Source: Acidithiobacillus sp. YTS05 (lineage in GTDB: Bacteria; Pseudomonadota; Gammaproteobacteria; Acidithiobacillales; Acidithiobacillaceae). From it: a DNA stretch of 64,000 nt. This document shows, piece after piece, positions 47,262 to 56,897 of the stretch. The position numbers and the translations under genes are program-made. A model generated the notes under the pieces. It was given only the letters and a program-made list of their open reading frames with translations, was not told where the DNA came from and searched no databases. How positions within the stretch are numbered: position 1 is the first letter of the stretch; each line of letters opens with the position of its first letter. The stretch is from the NCBI RefSeq assembly GCF_024396695.1, contig NZ_CP094359.1, forward strand, positions 372,001 to 436,000. Reading direction: 5' to 3'.

Positions 47262-47594
47262 ATGAGATCAACGGCAGTATTGAAAGGATTGCAGATGTCG
47301 CCGCAAAAGGCTCGCCTGGTGGCTGACCTGGTGCGCGGAATGCCGGTGGATAAGGCGTTGGATATCCTGCGTTTTACCCAGAAAAAGGCGGCTTTGCCGA
47401 TTCGCAAATGCTTGGAGTCCGCCATCGCCAATGCCGAGAACAACGAAGGCGCCGATGTCGATGCCTTGGTGGTCGAATCGATCATGATCGACGGCGGTTC
47501 GGTGTTGAAGCGCTTCGCTGCCCGCGCGAAGGGGCGCGGCACGCGGATTTTGAAGCGCACCAGCCACATCACCATTGTCGTAGCCGAACAGTAA
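47262..47594 (+). CDS. rplV: 50S ribosomal protein L22
   Basis: L22 extends into the exit tunnel and is the site of some macrolide resistance changes. The 110-residue product has [30 protein letters not shown] and the loop [30 protein letters not shown]. The gene runs 10 bp after rpsS, and rpsC follows after 11 bp. Confidence 0.98.
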   Translation: MRSTAVLKGLQMSPQKARLVADLVRGMPVDKALDILRFTQKKAALPIRKCLESAIANAENNEGADVDALVVESIMIDGGSVLKRFAARAKGRGTRILKRTSHITIVVAEQ

Positions 47595-47605
47595 GCGAGG
47601 AAACT

Positions 47606-48268
47606 ATGGGTCAGAAAACGAATCCAATCGGACTGCGTCTGGGAATCATTAAGAATTGGAACTCGCGCTGGTACGGAAAAGCAGATTTCAAAGATAAGTT
47701 ACTCGAAGACATCCGTATCCGTGATTTCATTCGCAAGCGCCTGAGTGGTGCGGCGATCTCCGATATCACCGTAGAGCGGCCCGCGCGCAGTGCGCGTATC
47801 ACGCTGCACACGGCGCGACCCGGGGTGGTCATCGGCAAGAAGGGCGAGGATATTGAGAATCTGCGTGCGGAAGTGCAAAAGCGCATGGGGATTCCAGTGC
47901 ACGTCAACGTCGAAGAGATTCGCAAGCCAGAGCTGGATGCCCAGCTGGTCGCCGAGAACGTGGCTCAGCAGTTGGAGCGGCGAGTCATGTTCCGCCGGGC
48001 AATGAAGCGTGCCGTTACCAACGCGATGCGTTTTGGCGCCCAAGGGATGCGGATCAACTGTGCTGGGCGCCTGGGCGGTGCGGAGATCGCGCGGACCGAG
48101 TGGTACCGCGAGGGACGCGTTCCTCTGCATACCCTCCGCGCAGACATCGACTACGGCTTCGCCGAGGCCAAGACGACTTATGGGATTATCGGCGTCAAGG
48201 TCTGGATCTTCAAGGGCGAAATTCTCGAATGGAGCAGCGCAGCTAGCGTTGCTGCCGCGCAGAAGTAA
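47606..48268 (+). CDS. rpsC: 30S ribosomal protein S3
   Basis: S3 lines the mRNA entry channel. The 220-residue product begins [23 protein letters not shown] and has the KH domain ([21 protein letters not shown]) and the C-terminal domain ([42 protein letters not shown]). ATG 47606 is chosen to match the family start; the frame is open upstream inside rplV. Length is a little below E. coli S3 (233). Confidence 0.97.
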   Translation: MGQKTNPIGLRLGIIKNWNSRWYGKADFKDKLLEDIRIRDFIRKRLSGAAISDITVERPARSARITLHTARPGVVIGKKGEDIENLRAEVQKRMGIPVHVNVEEIRKPELDAQLVAENVAQQLERRVMFRRAMKRAVTNAMRFGAQGMRINCAGRLGGAEIARTEWYREGRVPLHTLRADIDYGFAEAKTTYGIIGVKVWIFKGEILEWSSAASVAAAQK

Positions 48269-48279
48269 GGAGAGCGGTG

Positions 48280-48696
48280 ATGTTGCAACCAAAACGGACC
48301 AAGTTTCGCAAACAGCACAAGGGTCGTAATCGCGGCCTCGCCACGCGCGGCAGCAAAGTGAGCTTTGGTGAGTATGGTCTCAAAGCGACGACGCGCGGGC
48401 GCGTCACGGCGCGGCAGATCGAGGCCGCCAGGCGAGCCATCAACCGTCATGTGCGCCGTGGTGGACGGATCTGGGTGCGGATCTTCCCCGACAAGCCGAT
48501 CAGCAAAAAGCCAGCGGAAGTGCGTATGGGTAAGGGTAAGGGAAACCCGGAATACTGGGTGGCGTTGATTCAGCCCGGTAAGGTTTTGTATGAAATGGAA
48601 GGTGTAACGGAAGAGGTAGCACGCGAGGCCCTGCGGCTCGGAGCTGCCAAACTGCCGGTGCAGACCATTGTGGTAGAACGGCGGGTGATGGGATGA
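48280..48696 (+). CDS. rplP: 50S ribosomal protein L16
   Basis: L16 is needed for the A-site region of the 50S subunit. The 138-residue product begins [24 protein letters not shown] and contains [46 protein letters not shown] 48280 follows AAGGAGAG; a GTG one codon earlier is possible. Its stop overlaps the rpmC ATG. Confidence 0.97.
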   Translation: MLQPKRTKFRKQHKGRNRGLATRGSKVSFGEYGLKATTRGRVTARQIEAARRAINRHVRRGGRIWVRIFPDKPISKKPAEVRMGKGKGNPEYWVALIQPGKVLYEMEGVTEEVAREALRLGAAKLPVQTIVVERRVMG

Positions 48697-48890
48697 AAGG
48701 ACAAGACTTGAGCCAGCTATCGGCGTCTGAGTGTCAGACCCAGTTGCTTGCGCTCCTCGAAGAGCAATTCAAACTGCGTATGCAACATGGCACCGGGCAG
48801 CTGGCGAACAGCGCCCGCCTGCGCGGCGTGCGTCGCGATATAGCACGGATACGTACCGAGATCACGAAGAAGGCGAAGGTGAGCCAATGA
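48693..48890 (+). CDS. rpmC: 50S ribosomal protein L29
   Basis: L29 is a small helical protein at the tunnel exit, near L23. The 65-residue product has [40 protein letters not shown], the L29 helix pair. It overlaps rplP by 4 bp and rpsQ by 4 bp, so translation is tightly coupled. Confidence 0.96.
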   Translation: MKGQDLSQLSASECQTQLLALLEEQFKLRMQHGTGQLANSARLRGVRRDIARIRTEITKKAKVSQ

Positions 48891-49162
48891 GCACAGAACA
48901 GAATCCTCGGAGTCTGGTGGGCACCGTGGTCAGCAATCGGATGGATAAGACCATTGTCGTCCTTGTCGAACGTCGTATCCAGCACCCCCTGTACAAAAAG
49001 TACATACGGCGGTCGAAGAAATTCCACGCTCACGATCAGGACAACAGTTGCCAGATCGGTGATACCGTGCGCATCGAAGAATGCCGGCCGATTTCCAAGA
49101 CCAAGACTTGGCGCCTGGTGTCGGTAGTTGGGCATGCCATTGCGGAAGGAGTCGCATCATGA
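48887..49162 (+). CDS. rpsQ: 30S ribosomal protein S17
   Basis: S17 is a primary 16S rRNA-binding protein. The 91-residue product has [41 protein letters not shown] and [24 protein letters not shown] 48887 overlaps the rpmC stop (ATGA), and its own stop overlaps the rplN start. Confidence 0.97.
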   Translation: MSTEQNPRSLVGTVVSNRMDKTIVVLVERRIQHPLYKKYIRRSKKFHAHDQDNSCQIGDTVRIEECRPISKTKTWRLVSVVGHAIAEGVAS

Positions 49163-49527
49163 TTCAAATGCAGAGTCGGCTAGCCGTGGCGGACAACAGC
49201 GGCGCCCGCGAGGTGATGTGCATCAAGGTTCTCGGCGGCTCGCACCGGCGCTACGCGGATATTGGCGACGTCATCAAGGTCAGCATCAAGGACGCAGCAC
49301 CGCGCGGTAAAGTCAAGAAGGGTGATGTATACAATGCCCTCATTGTGCGTACCCGCAAGGGCGTTCGGCGCGAGGACGGTTCGGTGATCCGCTTCGACAA
49401 CAACGCTGCGGTGCTGCTCAACAACCAGTTGCAGCCGATTGGCACGCGTATTTTTGGCCCGGTCACCCGCGAGCTGCGTGGCGCCAATTTCATGAAGATC
49501 ATTTCGCTCGCGCCCGAAGTGTTGTAG
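49159..49527 (+). CDS. rplN: 50S ribosomal protein L14
   Basis: L14 forms the inter-subunit bridge B8. The 122-residue product has [27 protein letters not shown] and [21 protein letters not shown] then [17 protein letters not shown], as expected; the length equals the E. coli protein. ATG 49159 overlaps the rpsQ stop. Confidence 0.98.
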   Translation: MIQMQSRLAVADNSGAREVMCIKVLGGSHRRYADIGDVIKVSIKDAAPRGKVKKGDVYNALIVRTRKGVRREDGSVIRFDNNAAVLLNNQLQPIGTRIFGPVTRELRGANFMKIISLAPEVL

Positions 49528-49536
49528 GAGTTGAGC

Positions 49537-49857
49537 ATGAGCAAGATTCGCAAAGACGATGAAGTGGTGGTGCTCAGCGGTAAGGACAAGGGCAAGCGTG
49601 GCAAGGTATTGCACGTGTTGCCCGAGGAAGACCGCGCCATCGTGGAAAAAGTGAATATGATCAAGCGGCATCAACGCCCGGATCGCATGGGTAACGGTGG
49701 CGGCATCGTAGAGAAGGAAGCGCCGGTGCAGTTGTGCAAGCTCGCGATTTACAACCCGGCTACGGGTAAGGCCGACCGCGTTGGTTTCAAGTTCCTCGCC
49801 GATGGCAGCAAGGTTCGCGTATTCAAAAGCAACGGCGAACAGCTGGCGAAGCATTGA
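49537..49857 (+). CDS. rplX: 50S ribosomal protein L24
   Basis: L24 starts 50S assembly. The 106-residue product has the KOW motif region [28 protein letters not shown] and [29 protein letters not shown] 49537 is chosen over an in-frame TTG two codons earlier, and TAGGAG lies just upstream. It ends 14 bp before the rplE start. Confidence 0.97.
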   Translation: MSKIRKDDEVVVLSGKDKGKRGKVLHVLPEEDRAIVEKVNMIKRHQRPDRMGNGGGIVEKEAPVQLCKLAIYNPATGKADRVGFKFLADGSKVRVFKSNGEQLAKH

Positions 49858-49871
49858 GGGGGCAGGTAGAA

Positions 49872-50414
49872 ATGGAAGCACGGTTGCAAAAAGTATACAA
49901 GGATCAGATCGTACCGCGGCTGATTCAGGAGTTCGGTTTCAAGAGCGTCATGGAGGTTCCGCGCCTGCAGAAGATCACCATCAACATGGGGGTCGGTGAG
50001 GCAGTCGGCGACAAGAAGGTGCTCGAAGCTGCCGTTGGTGATATGACCAAGATCGCTGGCCAGAAGCCGATCGTCACCAAAGCGCGGAAGTCTGTTGCGG
50101 CCTTCAAGATTCGTGACGGCTATCCGATTGGCTGCATGGTGACCTTGCGTGGTGAGCGCATGTACGAATTTCTGGATCGCCTGGTGAGTATTGCCATCCC
50201 GCGCATCCGGGATTTTCGCGGCCTGTCGCCGAAATCTTTCGATGGCCGGGGAAACTATTCGATGGGGGTAAAGGAACAGATCATTTTCCCGGAGATCGAG
50301 TACGACAAAATCGACCGACTGCGAGGAATGGACGTGACCTTTACGACCACTGCCAAGAACGATGCGGAGGCCCTGGGTTTGCTCAAGGCTTTCAAAATGC
50401 CGTTCCGCGCCTGA
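49872..50414 (+). CDS. rplE: 50S ribosomal protein L5
   Basis: L5 binds 5S rRNA and contacts the P-site tRNA. The 180-residue product has [78 protein letters not shown] and [15 protein letters not shown] 49872 is chosen for the match to the family N terminus and the AGGTAG before it; an ORF extension to 49854 would overlap rplX. Confidence 0.97.
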   Translation: MEARLQKVYKDQIVPRLIQEFGFKSVMEVPRLQKITINMGVGEAVGDKKVLEAAVGDMTKIAGQKPIVTKARKSVAAFKIRDGYPIGCMVTLRGERMYEFLDRLVSIAIPRIRDFRGLSPKSFDGRGNYSMGVKEQIIFPEIEYDKIDRLRGMDVTFTTTAKNDAEALGLLKAFKMPFRA

Positions 50415-50427
50415 GGAGAGCAGAGTT

Positions 50428-50613
50428 ATGGCAAAGAAATCGATGATCGCCAAGGCAGCGCGGGCGCCGAAATTTCGCGTACGCGCCTACCACCGCTGCC
50501 AGCTTTGCGGGCGCGCCCATGGTTACTATCGCAAGTTTGGACTGTGCCGTCTTTGCCTGCGGAAGCATGCTTCGGCCGGCAACATCCCCGGCATCGTGAA
50601 GAGCAGTTGGTGA
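50428..50613 (+). CDS. rpsN: 30S ribosomal protein S14, zinc-binding short form
   Basis: S14 helps assemble the 30S head. This is the 61-residue type Z form with a zinc finger: C24-x-x-C27 ([16 protein letters not shown]) and C40-x-x-C43 (CRLCLRKH). The long Cys-free form of about 101 residues is what most gammaproteobacteria carry at this locus. It stands in the usual spc place between rplE and rpsH, behind GGAGAG, so it is the main copy, not an extra one made under zinc excess. The zinc role follows from the family. Confidence 0.97.
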   Translation: MAKKSMIAKAARAPKFRVRAYHRCQLCGRAHGYYRKFGLCRLCLRKHASAGNIPGIVKSSW

Positions 50614-50620
50614 GGGAAAG

Positions 50621-51016
50621 ATGAGCATTACAGATCCTATCGCAGATATGCTGACGCGCATTCGTAACGCGCAGGCAGTGGGCAAGAATTCTGTCCAGAT
50701 CCCAGCGTCCAAGCTGAAACGGGCGATCGCTCGGGTATTACTGGACGAAGGCTACATCGCGGAAGTCGCAGACGATATCCTTGCCGGTCATCCCAGCCTG
50801 CGGATTACCTTGAAGTATTATGCAGGGGAAGGGGTGATCTCCGAGATTCGGCGGATCAGTCGTCCCGGTGTGCGTATTTACCGCGGTGCGCAAGAGCTGC
50901 CACGGGTGCGCGACGGCTATGGTATCGCCATCGTCTCCACGTCGCGCGGTATCATGACCGACCGCGCCGCGCGAGCCGAGGGTATCGGCGGCGAAGTGCT
51001 CTGCGTCGTCGCGTAA
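50621..51016 (+). CDS. rpsH: 30S ribosomal protein S8
   Basis: S8 binds 16S rRNA helix 21 and in E. coli represses the spc mRNA. The 131-residue product has [45 protein letters not shown] and the end [29 protein letters not shown] 50621 lies 7 bp after the rpsN stop, and GAGGGAAAG precedes it. Confidence 0.98.
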   Translation: MSITDPIADMLTRIRNAQAVGKNSVQIPASKLKRAIARVLLDEGYIAEVADDILAGHPSLRITLKYYAGEGVISEIRRISRPGVRIYRGAQELPRVRDGYGIAIVSTSRGIMTDRAARAEGIGGEVLCVVA

Positions 51017-51025
51017 GGGGGAAGC

Positions 51026-51550
51026 ATGTCACGCGTAGCGAAACAACCAGTCAGTTTGCCCAAGGGCGTCGAGGTTCGCATCGACGCCGGTCAAGTCACG
51101 GTGAAGGGCCCCAAGGGGCAGCTCGCCATGGCCCTGCAAAACGGTGTCGAAATTCACGTCGAGGGCGACAGAGCGAGTATCAATTGGCAAGAGGATGTCG
51201 TGCATCATGCGGGCACTACTCGTGCATTGCTGGCCAATATGGTCCATGGCGTGTCCCAGGGCTTTGAGCGCAAGCTGGAAATCATCGGCGTCGGCTATCG
51301 AGCGCAGGCCAAGGGTAAGACGCTGGGCCTGAGTCTCGGATTTTCCCACCCGGTCGAGTATCCGGTCCCGGAGTCGATCACTATCGAGACGCCGACGCAG
51401 ACGGAAATCGTCATCCGCGGCGTGGATAAGCAGATGGTCGGGCAGGTGGCGGCGGATATCCGCGCGTATCGGCCGCCGGAGCCTTATAAGGGCAAGGGCG
51501 TGCGCTATGCCGGTGAGCAAGTCCGGCGCAAAGAAGCCAAGAAGAAGTGA
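51026..51550 (+). CDS. rplF: 50S ribosomal protein L6
   Basis: L6 lies near the sarcin-ricin loop. The 174-residue product has two related domains, [25 protein letters not shown] and [62 protein letters not shown]. It starts 9 bp after rpsH, with GGGGGAAG before the ATG. Confidence 0.98.
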   Translation: MSRVAKQPVSLPKGVEVRIDAGQVTVKGPKGQLAMALQNGVEIHVEGDRASINWQEDVVHHAGTTRALLANMVHGVSQGFERKLEIIGVGYRAQAKGKTLGLSLGFSHPVEYPVPESITIETPTQTEIVIRGVDKQMVGQVAADIRAYRPPEPYKGKGVRYAGEQVRRKEAKKK

Positions 51551-51561
51551 GGGGATCAGCA

Positions 51562-51915
51562 ATGGACAAGAATATCAGTCGGTTGCGTCGGGCCAAAAAG
51601 ACCCGCGCCCGCATCGCCGGACAGGGCAAGCTGCGTTTGGCGGTCTATCGTTCCGGCAAGCATATCTACGCGCAAATCATCGACGATGCCCAGGGGCGGG
51701 TGCTTACCCAGGCGTCTTCGTTGGAGAAAGATGTGCGTGGTACCATCAAAAACGGTGGTAGTACCGATAGCGCGGCCCTCATCGGTAAGCGCGTCGCAGA
51801 AAAGGCCAAAGGTCTGGGGATTACCGAGGTGGCTTTTGACCGCAGCGGTTATCGCTACCACGGTCGGGTAAAAGCCCTCGCCGAGGCAGCACGCGAAAGC
51901 GGCCTGTCCTTCTGA
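51562..51915 (+). CDS. rplR: 50S ribosomal protein L18
   Basis: L18 brings 5S rRNA to the ribosome. The 117-residue product has [42 protein letters not shown] and [24 protein letters not shown] 51562 follows GAGGGGATC; a frame extension to 51547 would overlap rplF. Confidence 0.98.
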   Translation: MDKNISRLRRAKKTRARIAGQGKLRLAVYRSGKHIYAQIIDDAQGRVLTQASSLEKDVRGTIKNGGSTDSAALIGKRVAEKAKGLGITEVAFDRSGYRYHGRVKALAEAARESGLSF

Positions 51916-51928
51916 CGGAGTATTGACA

Positions 51929-52462
51929 ATGGCAAGAGAGAATCGCGAAAGCCAACAGCCGAGTGATGGAATGTTGGAAAAGCTCATCCACATCAACCGC
52001 GTATCAAAGGTGGTCAAGGGTGGGCGCCAGTTTGGCTTTGCCGCCTTGATGGTAGTGGGTGACGGAGATGGAAAGGTTGGCTTTGGACGAGGCAAGGCCA
52101 AGGAAGTGCCTGCTGGTATCCAAAAAGCCACCGATCAGGCCCGTCGTTACCTTACCCATGTGCCGTTGATGCGGGGCACCATCCCGTTTCCGGTGGAAGG
52201 GCGTCATGGCGCGGCCCGGGTTATTCTTCGGCCGGCCTCTGAGGGTAGCGGGGTCATCGCCGGCGGTGCCATGCGCGCGGTGTGTGAGGCGGTGGGGTTA
52301 CGCAATGTGGTGGCCAAATCGTTGGGATCCAATAATCCCATCAATGTCGTGCGCGCAACCTTCGATGCCTTTTCCAAACTGGCGAGTCCTCAGTCCATCG
52401 CCATGAAGCGTGGCAAGACCTTGCGGGAAATTCGCGAACATGGAGGGTCGGAAAATGAGTAA
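51929..52462 (+). CDS. rpsE: 30S ribosomal protein S5
   Basis: S5 affects decoding accuracy and mRNA helicase action. The 177-residue product has [43 protein letters not shown] and [17 protein letters not shown] 51929 has CGGAG upstream; a TTG two codons earlier is possible. Its stop overlaps rpmD by 8 bp. Confidence 0.97.
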   Translation: MARENRESQQPSDGMLEKLIHINRVSKVVKGGRQFGFAALMVVGDGDGKVGFGRGKAKEVPAGIQKATDQARRYLTHVPLMRGTIPFPVEGRHGAARVILRPASEGSGVIAGGAMRAVCEAVGLRNVVAKSLGSNNPINVVRATFDAFSKLASPQSIAMKRGKTLREIREHGGSENE

Positions 52463-52640
52463 GACCCTGCGCATTACCTTGGTCCGCAGTCTGATCGGGA
52501 TAACGGAAAAGCACCGCGCTACGGTTCGTGGCCTGGGCTTGCGACGTACCGGTCACAGCGTGGAACTCCGTGATACTCCTGAGGTTCGCGGTATGATTCA
52601 GAAAATACCGTATCTCTTACGTTGGGAAGAACAGTCATGA
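52455..52640 (+). CDS. rpmD: 50S ribosomal protein L30
   Basis: L30 is a small 50S protein absent from some lineages. The 61-residue product has [55 protein letters not shown], a perfect family match. ATG 52455 lies 8 bp inside the end of rpsE, behind GGAGGGTCGG, and its stop overlaps the rplO ATG. Confidence 0.97.
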   Translation: MSKTLRITLVRSLIGITEKHRATVRGLGLRRTGHSVELRDTPEVRGMIQKIPYLLRWEEQS

Positions 52641-53074
52641 AATTGAATACCATTGCACCTGCGCCAGGCGCCAAGAAGGAGCGTGTGCGGGTCGGTCGTG
52701 GCATTGGTAGCGGCTTCGGCAAGACCGCGGGAAGGGGACACAAGGGACAGCACGCTCGTTCTGGTGGCTACCACAAGGTCGGCTTTGAGGGTGGGCAGAT
52801 GCCTTTGCAGCGGCGTATCCCGAAACGTGGTTTTCGCAATGCTGGTGCTTCGGTGGTGGTCGAAGTGACCCTCGACATGCTCGCCAGCGCTGCGATTAGC
52901 GGTGTAGCAGATGCCGAGGCTCTGCGCTTGCGCCGCTTTGTCCGCGGTGATGTCGATCAGATCAAAGTCATCCGGACGGGCAAGCTGGAAGCCGCGATCA
53001 CCGTCAAAGGCCTGCGTGTCAGCGCCGGCGCGCGGCAGGCCATTGAGGCCGCTGGCGGTCAGGTAGAGGAATAA
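52637..53074 (+). CDS. rplO: 50S ribosomal protein L15
   Basis: L15 is a late-assembly 50S protein. The 145-residue product has [42 protein letters not shown] then [17 protein letters not shown], the Gly-rich signature. ATG 52637 overlaps the rpmD stop (ATGA). It ends 2 bp before secY, the usual coupling. Confidence 0.98.
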   Translation: MKLNTIAPAPGAKKERVRVGRGIGSGFGKTAGRGHKGQHARSGGYHKVGFEGGQMPLQRRIPKRGFRNAGASVVVEVTLDMLASAAISGVADAEALRLRRFVRGDVDQIKVIRTGKLEAAITVKGLRVSAGARQAIEAAGGQVEE

Positions 53075-53076
53075 CA

Positions 53077-54414
53077 ATGGCCAACACCCTCGGCGTACTG
53101 AGCAATGCCGCGCAGGGTGCGGGCAACATTGCGGAATTGCGGCGGCGAATCTTCTTCTTGCTGGGGGCGTTGTTGGTTTTCCGCATCGGCGCCCATATTC
53201 CCGTTCCCGGTATCGATCCTGCGGCAATGGCTTCCTTTTTCCACCAGGAACAGGGAACCATTCTCGGTATGTTCAACATGTTTTCCGGAGGCGCGCTATC
53301 GCGACTCACGGTTTTTGCGTTGGGCATCATGCCATATATCAGTGCATCCATCATTTTTCAGTTGGGCGGGGCGGTCATCCCGCAGCTGGAGGAGCTGAAA
53401 AAGGAGGGGGAAGCCGGGCGCCGGAAAATTACCGAATACACTCGCTACGCCACGGTTGTATTGTCTCTCCTGCAAGGGTTAGGCATTGCCGTTGCCATCG
53501 AGAAGATGCACGGCGGCTCGGTACCGGTGGTGATCGACCCCGGTCCACTGTTTCTTTTTACCACTACAATCACTCTTTCGGCGGGCACCGTATTCTTGAT
53601 GTGGCTGGGCGAGCAGATCACGGAACGAGGCATTGGCAACGGTATCTCCCTCATCATATTTGCGGGGATCGTAGCTGGTCTGCCCCAGGCCCTCGCCACC
53701 ATGTTGGAGCTCGTGCGTACCGGGCAGTTTCAGCCGCTCTTTGCTCTGGCCATTTTTGTCTTGGCGCTGGTGGTTCTCGCCTTCGTCGTCTTTATGGAGA
53801 GCGCACAGCGACGTATCCCAATTCAGTACGCCAAGCGGCAAGTAGGACGCAAGATTTATGGCGGTCAGAGCACCCACATGCCCCTCAAGGTGAACATGTC
53901 CGGGGTGATTCCGCCGATCTTCGCTACCAGCATCCTGCTTCTACCTGCTACCCTCGCCGGCTGGTTTGCCAACGTGCCTGGCATGGAGTGGTTGGCTCGG
54001 ATTGGACAGGCGTTGAGTCCCGGGACCACCTTGTACGATGTGGTATTCACTATTGCCATCGTATTCTTTGCCTTTTTCTACACGGCTATGGTGTTCAATC
54101 CGCGGGAAACGGCAGATAACTTGAAGAAGTCCGGTGCCTTCGTTCCCGGACTGCGGCCGGGAGAGCAGACATCAAAGTATATGGATCGCGTCTTGAGCCG
54201 TCTCACTCTGTGGGGAGCTATTTACCTCACCGTGGTGTGTCTGTTGCCAGAGTTCCTGATCACGGAATACAACGTGCCGTTTTACTTTGGTGGTACCAGC
54301 CTGCTCATCGTCGTCGTCGTTATGATGGACCTGATGGCACAGATCCAGAGCCATTTGCTCACTCATCGGTACGAAGGTTTGCTGCGCAAGAGCGGCCAGC
54401 AAGGTAAGCGATAA
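53077..54414 (+). CDS. secY: Preprotein translocase subunit SecY
   Basis: SecY is the protein-conducting channel. The 445-residue product has ten membrane segments, starting with [27 protein letters not shown] and including the conserved [32 protein letters not shown] and cytoplasmic [15 protein letters not shown] loops ([16 protein letters not shown] region near 53815). It closes the spc genes and is followed 2 bp later by adk. Confidence 0.98.
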   Translation: MANTLGVLSNAAQGAGNIAELRRRIFFLLGALLVFRIGAHIPVPGIDPAAMASFFHQEQGTILGMFNMFSGGALSRLTVFALGIMPYISASIIFQLGGAVIPQLEELKKEGEAGRRKITEYTRYATVVLSLLQGLGIAVAIEKMHGGSVPVVIDPGPLFLFTTTITLSAGTVFLMWLGEQITERGIGNGISLIIFAGIVAGLPQALATMLELVRTGQFQPLFALAIFVLALVVLAFVVFMESAQRRIPIQYAKRQVGRKIYGGQSTHMPLKVNMSGVIPPIFATSILLLPATLAGWFANVPGMEWLARIGQALSPGTTLYDVVFTIAIVFFAFFYTAMVFNPRETADNLKKSGAFVPGLRPGEQTSKYMDRVLSRLTLWGAIYLTVVCLLPEFLITEYNVPFYFGGTSLLIVVVVMMDLMAQIQSHLLTHRYEGLLRKSGQQGKR

Positions 54415-54416
54415 CC

Positions 54417-55067
54417 ATGACGTATGCTGGACACATTATCCTACTCGGCGCCCCGGGGGTCGGTAAGGGTACCCAGGCCAAGGTGTTGTCCGCTGAGTTG
54501 GGCTTGCCTCATGTTTCGACTGGTGATATGCTCCGCGCCTCTGTTGCTGCCGGCAGCGAGATGGGTAAACGGGCCAAGGCAGTGATGGAGTCAGGCGCTT
54601 TGGTCAGTGACGAGATCATACTGGGCATTGTGTCGGAGCGGCTACAGGAGTGCGACGCGCAGAAGGGAGTTGTATTCGACGGTTTCCCACGCACGGTGGT
54701 GCAGGCTGAAGGGCTCGACCATTTGCTGGCTCGCAGCGTTGCGATTGCGCATGTCCTGCACATCGTGCTTGATGATGAAGAAATCGTCGATCGACTGTCC
54801 GGGCGGCGTGTGTGTCGCAACTGTGGTGCCATTTACCATGTGCGTTTCCAGCCACCAAAAGTTGCGGGACGATGCGACCGGTGTGGTGGAGAACTCTTTC
54901 AGCGCGACGATGACCAGCCTGAGGTAATTCGGCATCGGCTGGCGGTGTACGCAGCCGAGACGGCGCCGCTGGTTTCTTTCTACCGCGCTCGGGCCGGGTA
55001 CGCTGAGGTGGATGGCACCGGTAGCAGTGCGGCGGTCACCGACCGTATTCGGGTTTTGTTGAGGTAA
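54417..55067 (+). CDS. adk: Adenylate kinase, zinc-binding long form
   Basis: Adk converts ATP and AMP to two ADP. The 216-residue product has the P-loop [10 protein letters not shown] (11-20), the AMP-binding FDGFPRT, and a long LID domain with four cysteines, C133, C136, C153 and C156 (RRVCRNCG and GRCDRCGG). This is the zinc-binding LID typical of Gram-positive and thermophile enzymes; the E. coli LID lacks the cysteines. It lies between secY and infA, the order seen in many Gram-positives, with no map gene in between. Confidence 0.97.
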   Translation: MTYAGHIILLGAPGVGKGTQAKVLSAELGLPHVSTGDMLRASVAAGSEMGKRAKAVMESGALVSDEIILGIVSERLQECDAQKGVVFDGFPRTVVQAEGLDHLLARSVAIAHVLHIVLDDEEIVDRLSGRRVCRNCGAIYHVRFQPPKVAGRCDRCGGELFQRDDDQPEVIRHRLAVYAAETAPLVSFYRARAGYAEVDGTGSSAAVTDRIRVLLR

Positions 55068-55071
55068 AGGG

Positions 55072-55290
55072 ATGGCCAAGGAAGACACTCTCGAAATGCA
55101 GGGAGAAGTCATAGAAAACCTACCAAGCGCAACCTTCAAGGTGCGTCTGGAAAATGGTTTTGTGGTCAATGCGCACATCTCTGGGAAGATGCGTATGCAC
55201 TACATACGGATTCTGCCTGGAGATAAGGTCACTGTGGAGATGACGCCTTACGACCTGAGCAAGGGGCGCATCACCTATCGCGCCAAGTAA
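55072..55290 (+). CDS. infA: Translation initiation factor IF-1
   Basis: IF-1 binds the A site during initiation. The 72-residue OB-fold protein has [72 protein letters not shown], the full family pattern (only short parts need quoting: the start, GEVIENLP and DLSKGRI). ATG 55072 lies 4 bp after adk, behind AAAGGG. rpmJ follows 11 bp later. Confidence 0.97.
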   Translation: MAKEDTLEMQGEVIENLPSATFKVRLENGFVVNAHISGKMRMHYIRILPGDKVTVEMTPYDLSKGRITYRAK

Positions 55291-55301
55291 GGAGGCGTTC
55301 C

Positions 55302-55415
55302 ATGAAAGTTCGGGCATCGGTGAAAAGACTTTGCCGTAATTGCAAAATCATCCGGCGTAACGGTGTCGTTCGGGTGATCTGCGTCGAACCGCGGCATAAG
55401 CAGCGGCAGGGATGA
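55302..55415 (+). CDS. rpmJ: 50S ribosomal protein L36, zinc-binding form
   Basis: L36 is the smallest ribosomal protein, at the 50S interior. This 37-residue gene is short enough to be missed by length cut-offs. It begins [14 protein letters not shown] and carries the zinc ligands C11, C14, C27 and H32 (C-x2-C, C-x4-H), then ends in RHKQRQG. ATG 55302 follows GGAGGC. It stands between infA and rpsM as expected. The Cys form is the one that binds zinc. Confidence 0.96.
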   Translation: MKVRASVKRLCRNCKIIRRNGVVRVICVEPRHKQRQG

Positions 55416-55459
55416 GTGTGGTGATAGGGTTGACTATGATGAATGGGAAGGAGTAGGGA

Positions 55460-55816
55460 ATGGCCCGCATTGCTGGTGTCAATATTCCGAACAACAAGCA
55501 GATTGGTGTCGCTTTGACGTATATTTACGGCATTGGAGCCACTCGGTCCCGCGACATTCTTGCGGCGGCAGAGGTCGATACCGCGGTTCGCGTAAAAGAT
55601 ATTAGCGAAGGCGAGCTCGAGCGCATTCGCACCGAGGTCGGTAAGTATGTGGTCGAAGGCGACCTGCGCCGGGAAGTCACCATGAGCATCAAACGGCTCA
55701 TGGATCTCGGCTGCTATCGCGGTATCCGTCATCGCCGCGGTCTCCCAGTACATGGTCAACGGACCAAAACCAACGCACGTACCCGTAAGGGTCCGGCGAA
55801 GCCCATCGCCCGCTGA
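55460..55816 (+). CDS. rpsM: 30S ribosomal protein S13
   Basis: S13 contacts the P-site tRNA and forms bridges to the 50S. The 118-residue product has [34 protein letters not shown] and [27 protein letters not shown], the family signature. ATG 55460 follows AAGGAG. It begins the alpha cluster rpsM-rpsK-rpsD-rpoA-rplQ. Confidence 0.98.
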   Translation: MARIAGVNIPNNKQIGVALTYIYGIGATRSRDILAAAEVDTAVRVKDISEGELERIRTEVGKYVVEGDLRREVTMSIKRLMDLGCYRGIRHRRGLPVHGQRTKTNARTRKGPAKPIAR

Positions 55817-55834
55817 AGCTGAAGGATCGATAGC

Positions 55835-56230
55835 ATGGCTAAGACACAGACGAATGTGCGCGTACGGAAGAAAGTCAAGAAGAACGTTGTGGATGGCGTC
55901 GCGCATATTTACGCCTCCTTCAATAATACCATAATTACCATCAGCGACCGGCAGGGCAATGCGCTGGCGTGGGCCAGCTCAGGCGGGTCCGGCTTCCGCG
56001 GTTCGCGGAAGAGTACCCCGTTTGCCGCTCAGGTCGCCGCGGAAAACGCCGGTCGCCGGGCGCAAGAGTACGGTCTGAAGAACCTCGATGTCGAGGTGAG
56101 TGGGCCGGGACCCGGGCGAGAGAGCACGGTACGTGCCCTGCATTCCGTTGGTTTTCGCATCACTAGCATCCGCGACGTGACGCCGATCCCACACAATGGC
56201 TGCCGTCCGCCCAAAAAGCGGCGTGTTTGA
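55835..56230 (+). CDS. rpsK: 30S ribosomal protein S11
   Basis: S11 lies on the platform and helps place mRNA. The 131-residue product has [55 protein letters not shown] and ends in [14 protein letters not shown] 55835 is 18 bp after rpsM. The gene order follows the standard alpha operon. Confidence 0.98.
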   Translation: MAKTQTNVRVRKKVKKNVVDGVAHIYASFNNTIITISDRQGNALAWASSGGSGFRGSRKSTPFAAQVAAENAGRRAQEYGLKNLDVEVSGPGPGRESTVRALHSVGFRITSIRDVTPIPHNGCRPPKKRRV

Positions 56231-56248
56231 TTTTTTTGGAGGTAGGTA

Positions 56249-56875
56249 GTGGCTAAATATACCGGCCCCAGTTGCCGTCAATGCCGGCGCGAAGGTGGCA
56301 AGCTCTTTCTGAAGGGTGAAAAGTGTTTTTCTGATAAGTGTCCAGTTGTGGTCCGTGCCTATGCGCCGGGTCAACACGGGCAGCGCCGTGGGCGCGTCAG
56401 TGAATACGGTACGCAGTTGCGTGAAAAGCAAAAGGTGCGACGTGTCTATGGTATTCTCGAGGGGCAGTTCCGGCGCTACTTCGCTGCAGCTTCTCAGAAA
56501 AAGGGCGTGACCGGTGAGCTGCTTTTGCGTTTCCTGGAATTGCGGCTGGACAATATTGCCTATCGCGCTGGCTTTGGCTCTTCGCGTGCTGAGGCGCGCC
56601 AAGTGGTGCGGCATGGCCACCTTACCGTCAACGGCAAGCGAGTGGACATTCCTTCTTATCAGGTTCGGGCCGGTGATGTCGTAGCGGTTACCGCTGTTGC
56701 CAAGGAACATGCACGTATTCTGGGCGCTGTAGAGGCAGCAGAAGGTCGTGGCTTCCCCGAGTGGCTCAGCGTCGATTCCAAGGCACTCAGTGCCACTATC
56801 AAGGCCGTCCCTGTGCGCGACGAAATGCCGCAGGATTTGAACGAGCAGATGGTGGTGGAACTCTACTCCAAGTAA
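56249..56875 (+). CDS. rpsD: 30S ribosomal protein S4, C+ (metal-binding) form
   Basis: S4 starts 30S assembly and in E. coli represses the alpha operon. The 208-residue product begins with GTG and has cysteines C9, C12, C26 and C31 (CRQC, then KCFSDKC), the C+ metal-binding arrangement seen in Thermus and Gram-positives; the E. coli protein lacks the cysteines. The S4 RNA-binding domain follows ([34 protein letters not shown]). The expected C-terminal part is present, so it is functional. Confidence 0.97.
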   Translation: MAKYTGPSCRQCRREGGKLFLKGEKCFSDKCPVVVRAYAPGQHGQRRGRVSEYGTQLREKQKVRRVYGILEGQFRRYFAAASQKKGVTGELLLRFLELRLDNIAYRAGFGSSRAEARQVVRHGHLTVNGKRVDIPSYQVRAGDVVAVTAVAKEHARILGAVEAAEGRGFPEWLSVDSKALSATIKAVPVRDEMPQDLNEQMVVELYSK

Positions 56876-56897
56876 TACGGAGCAACGAGGATTATTT

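Noticed and set aside
55416..55459. S4-binding alpha-operon leader before rpsM
   Set aside because: The gap is only 44 bp and shows no pseudoknot-like pairing of the E. coli type.
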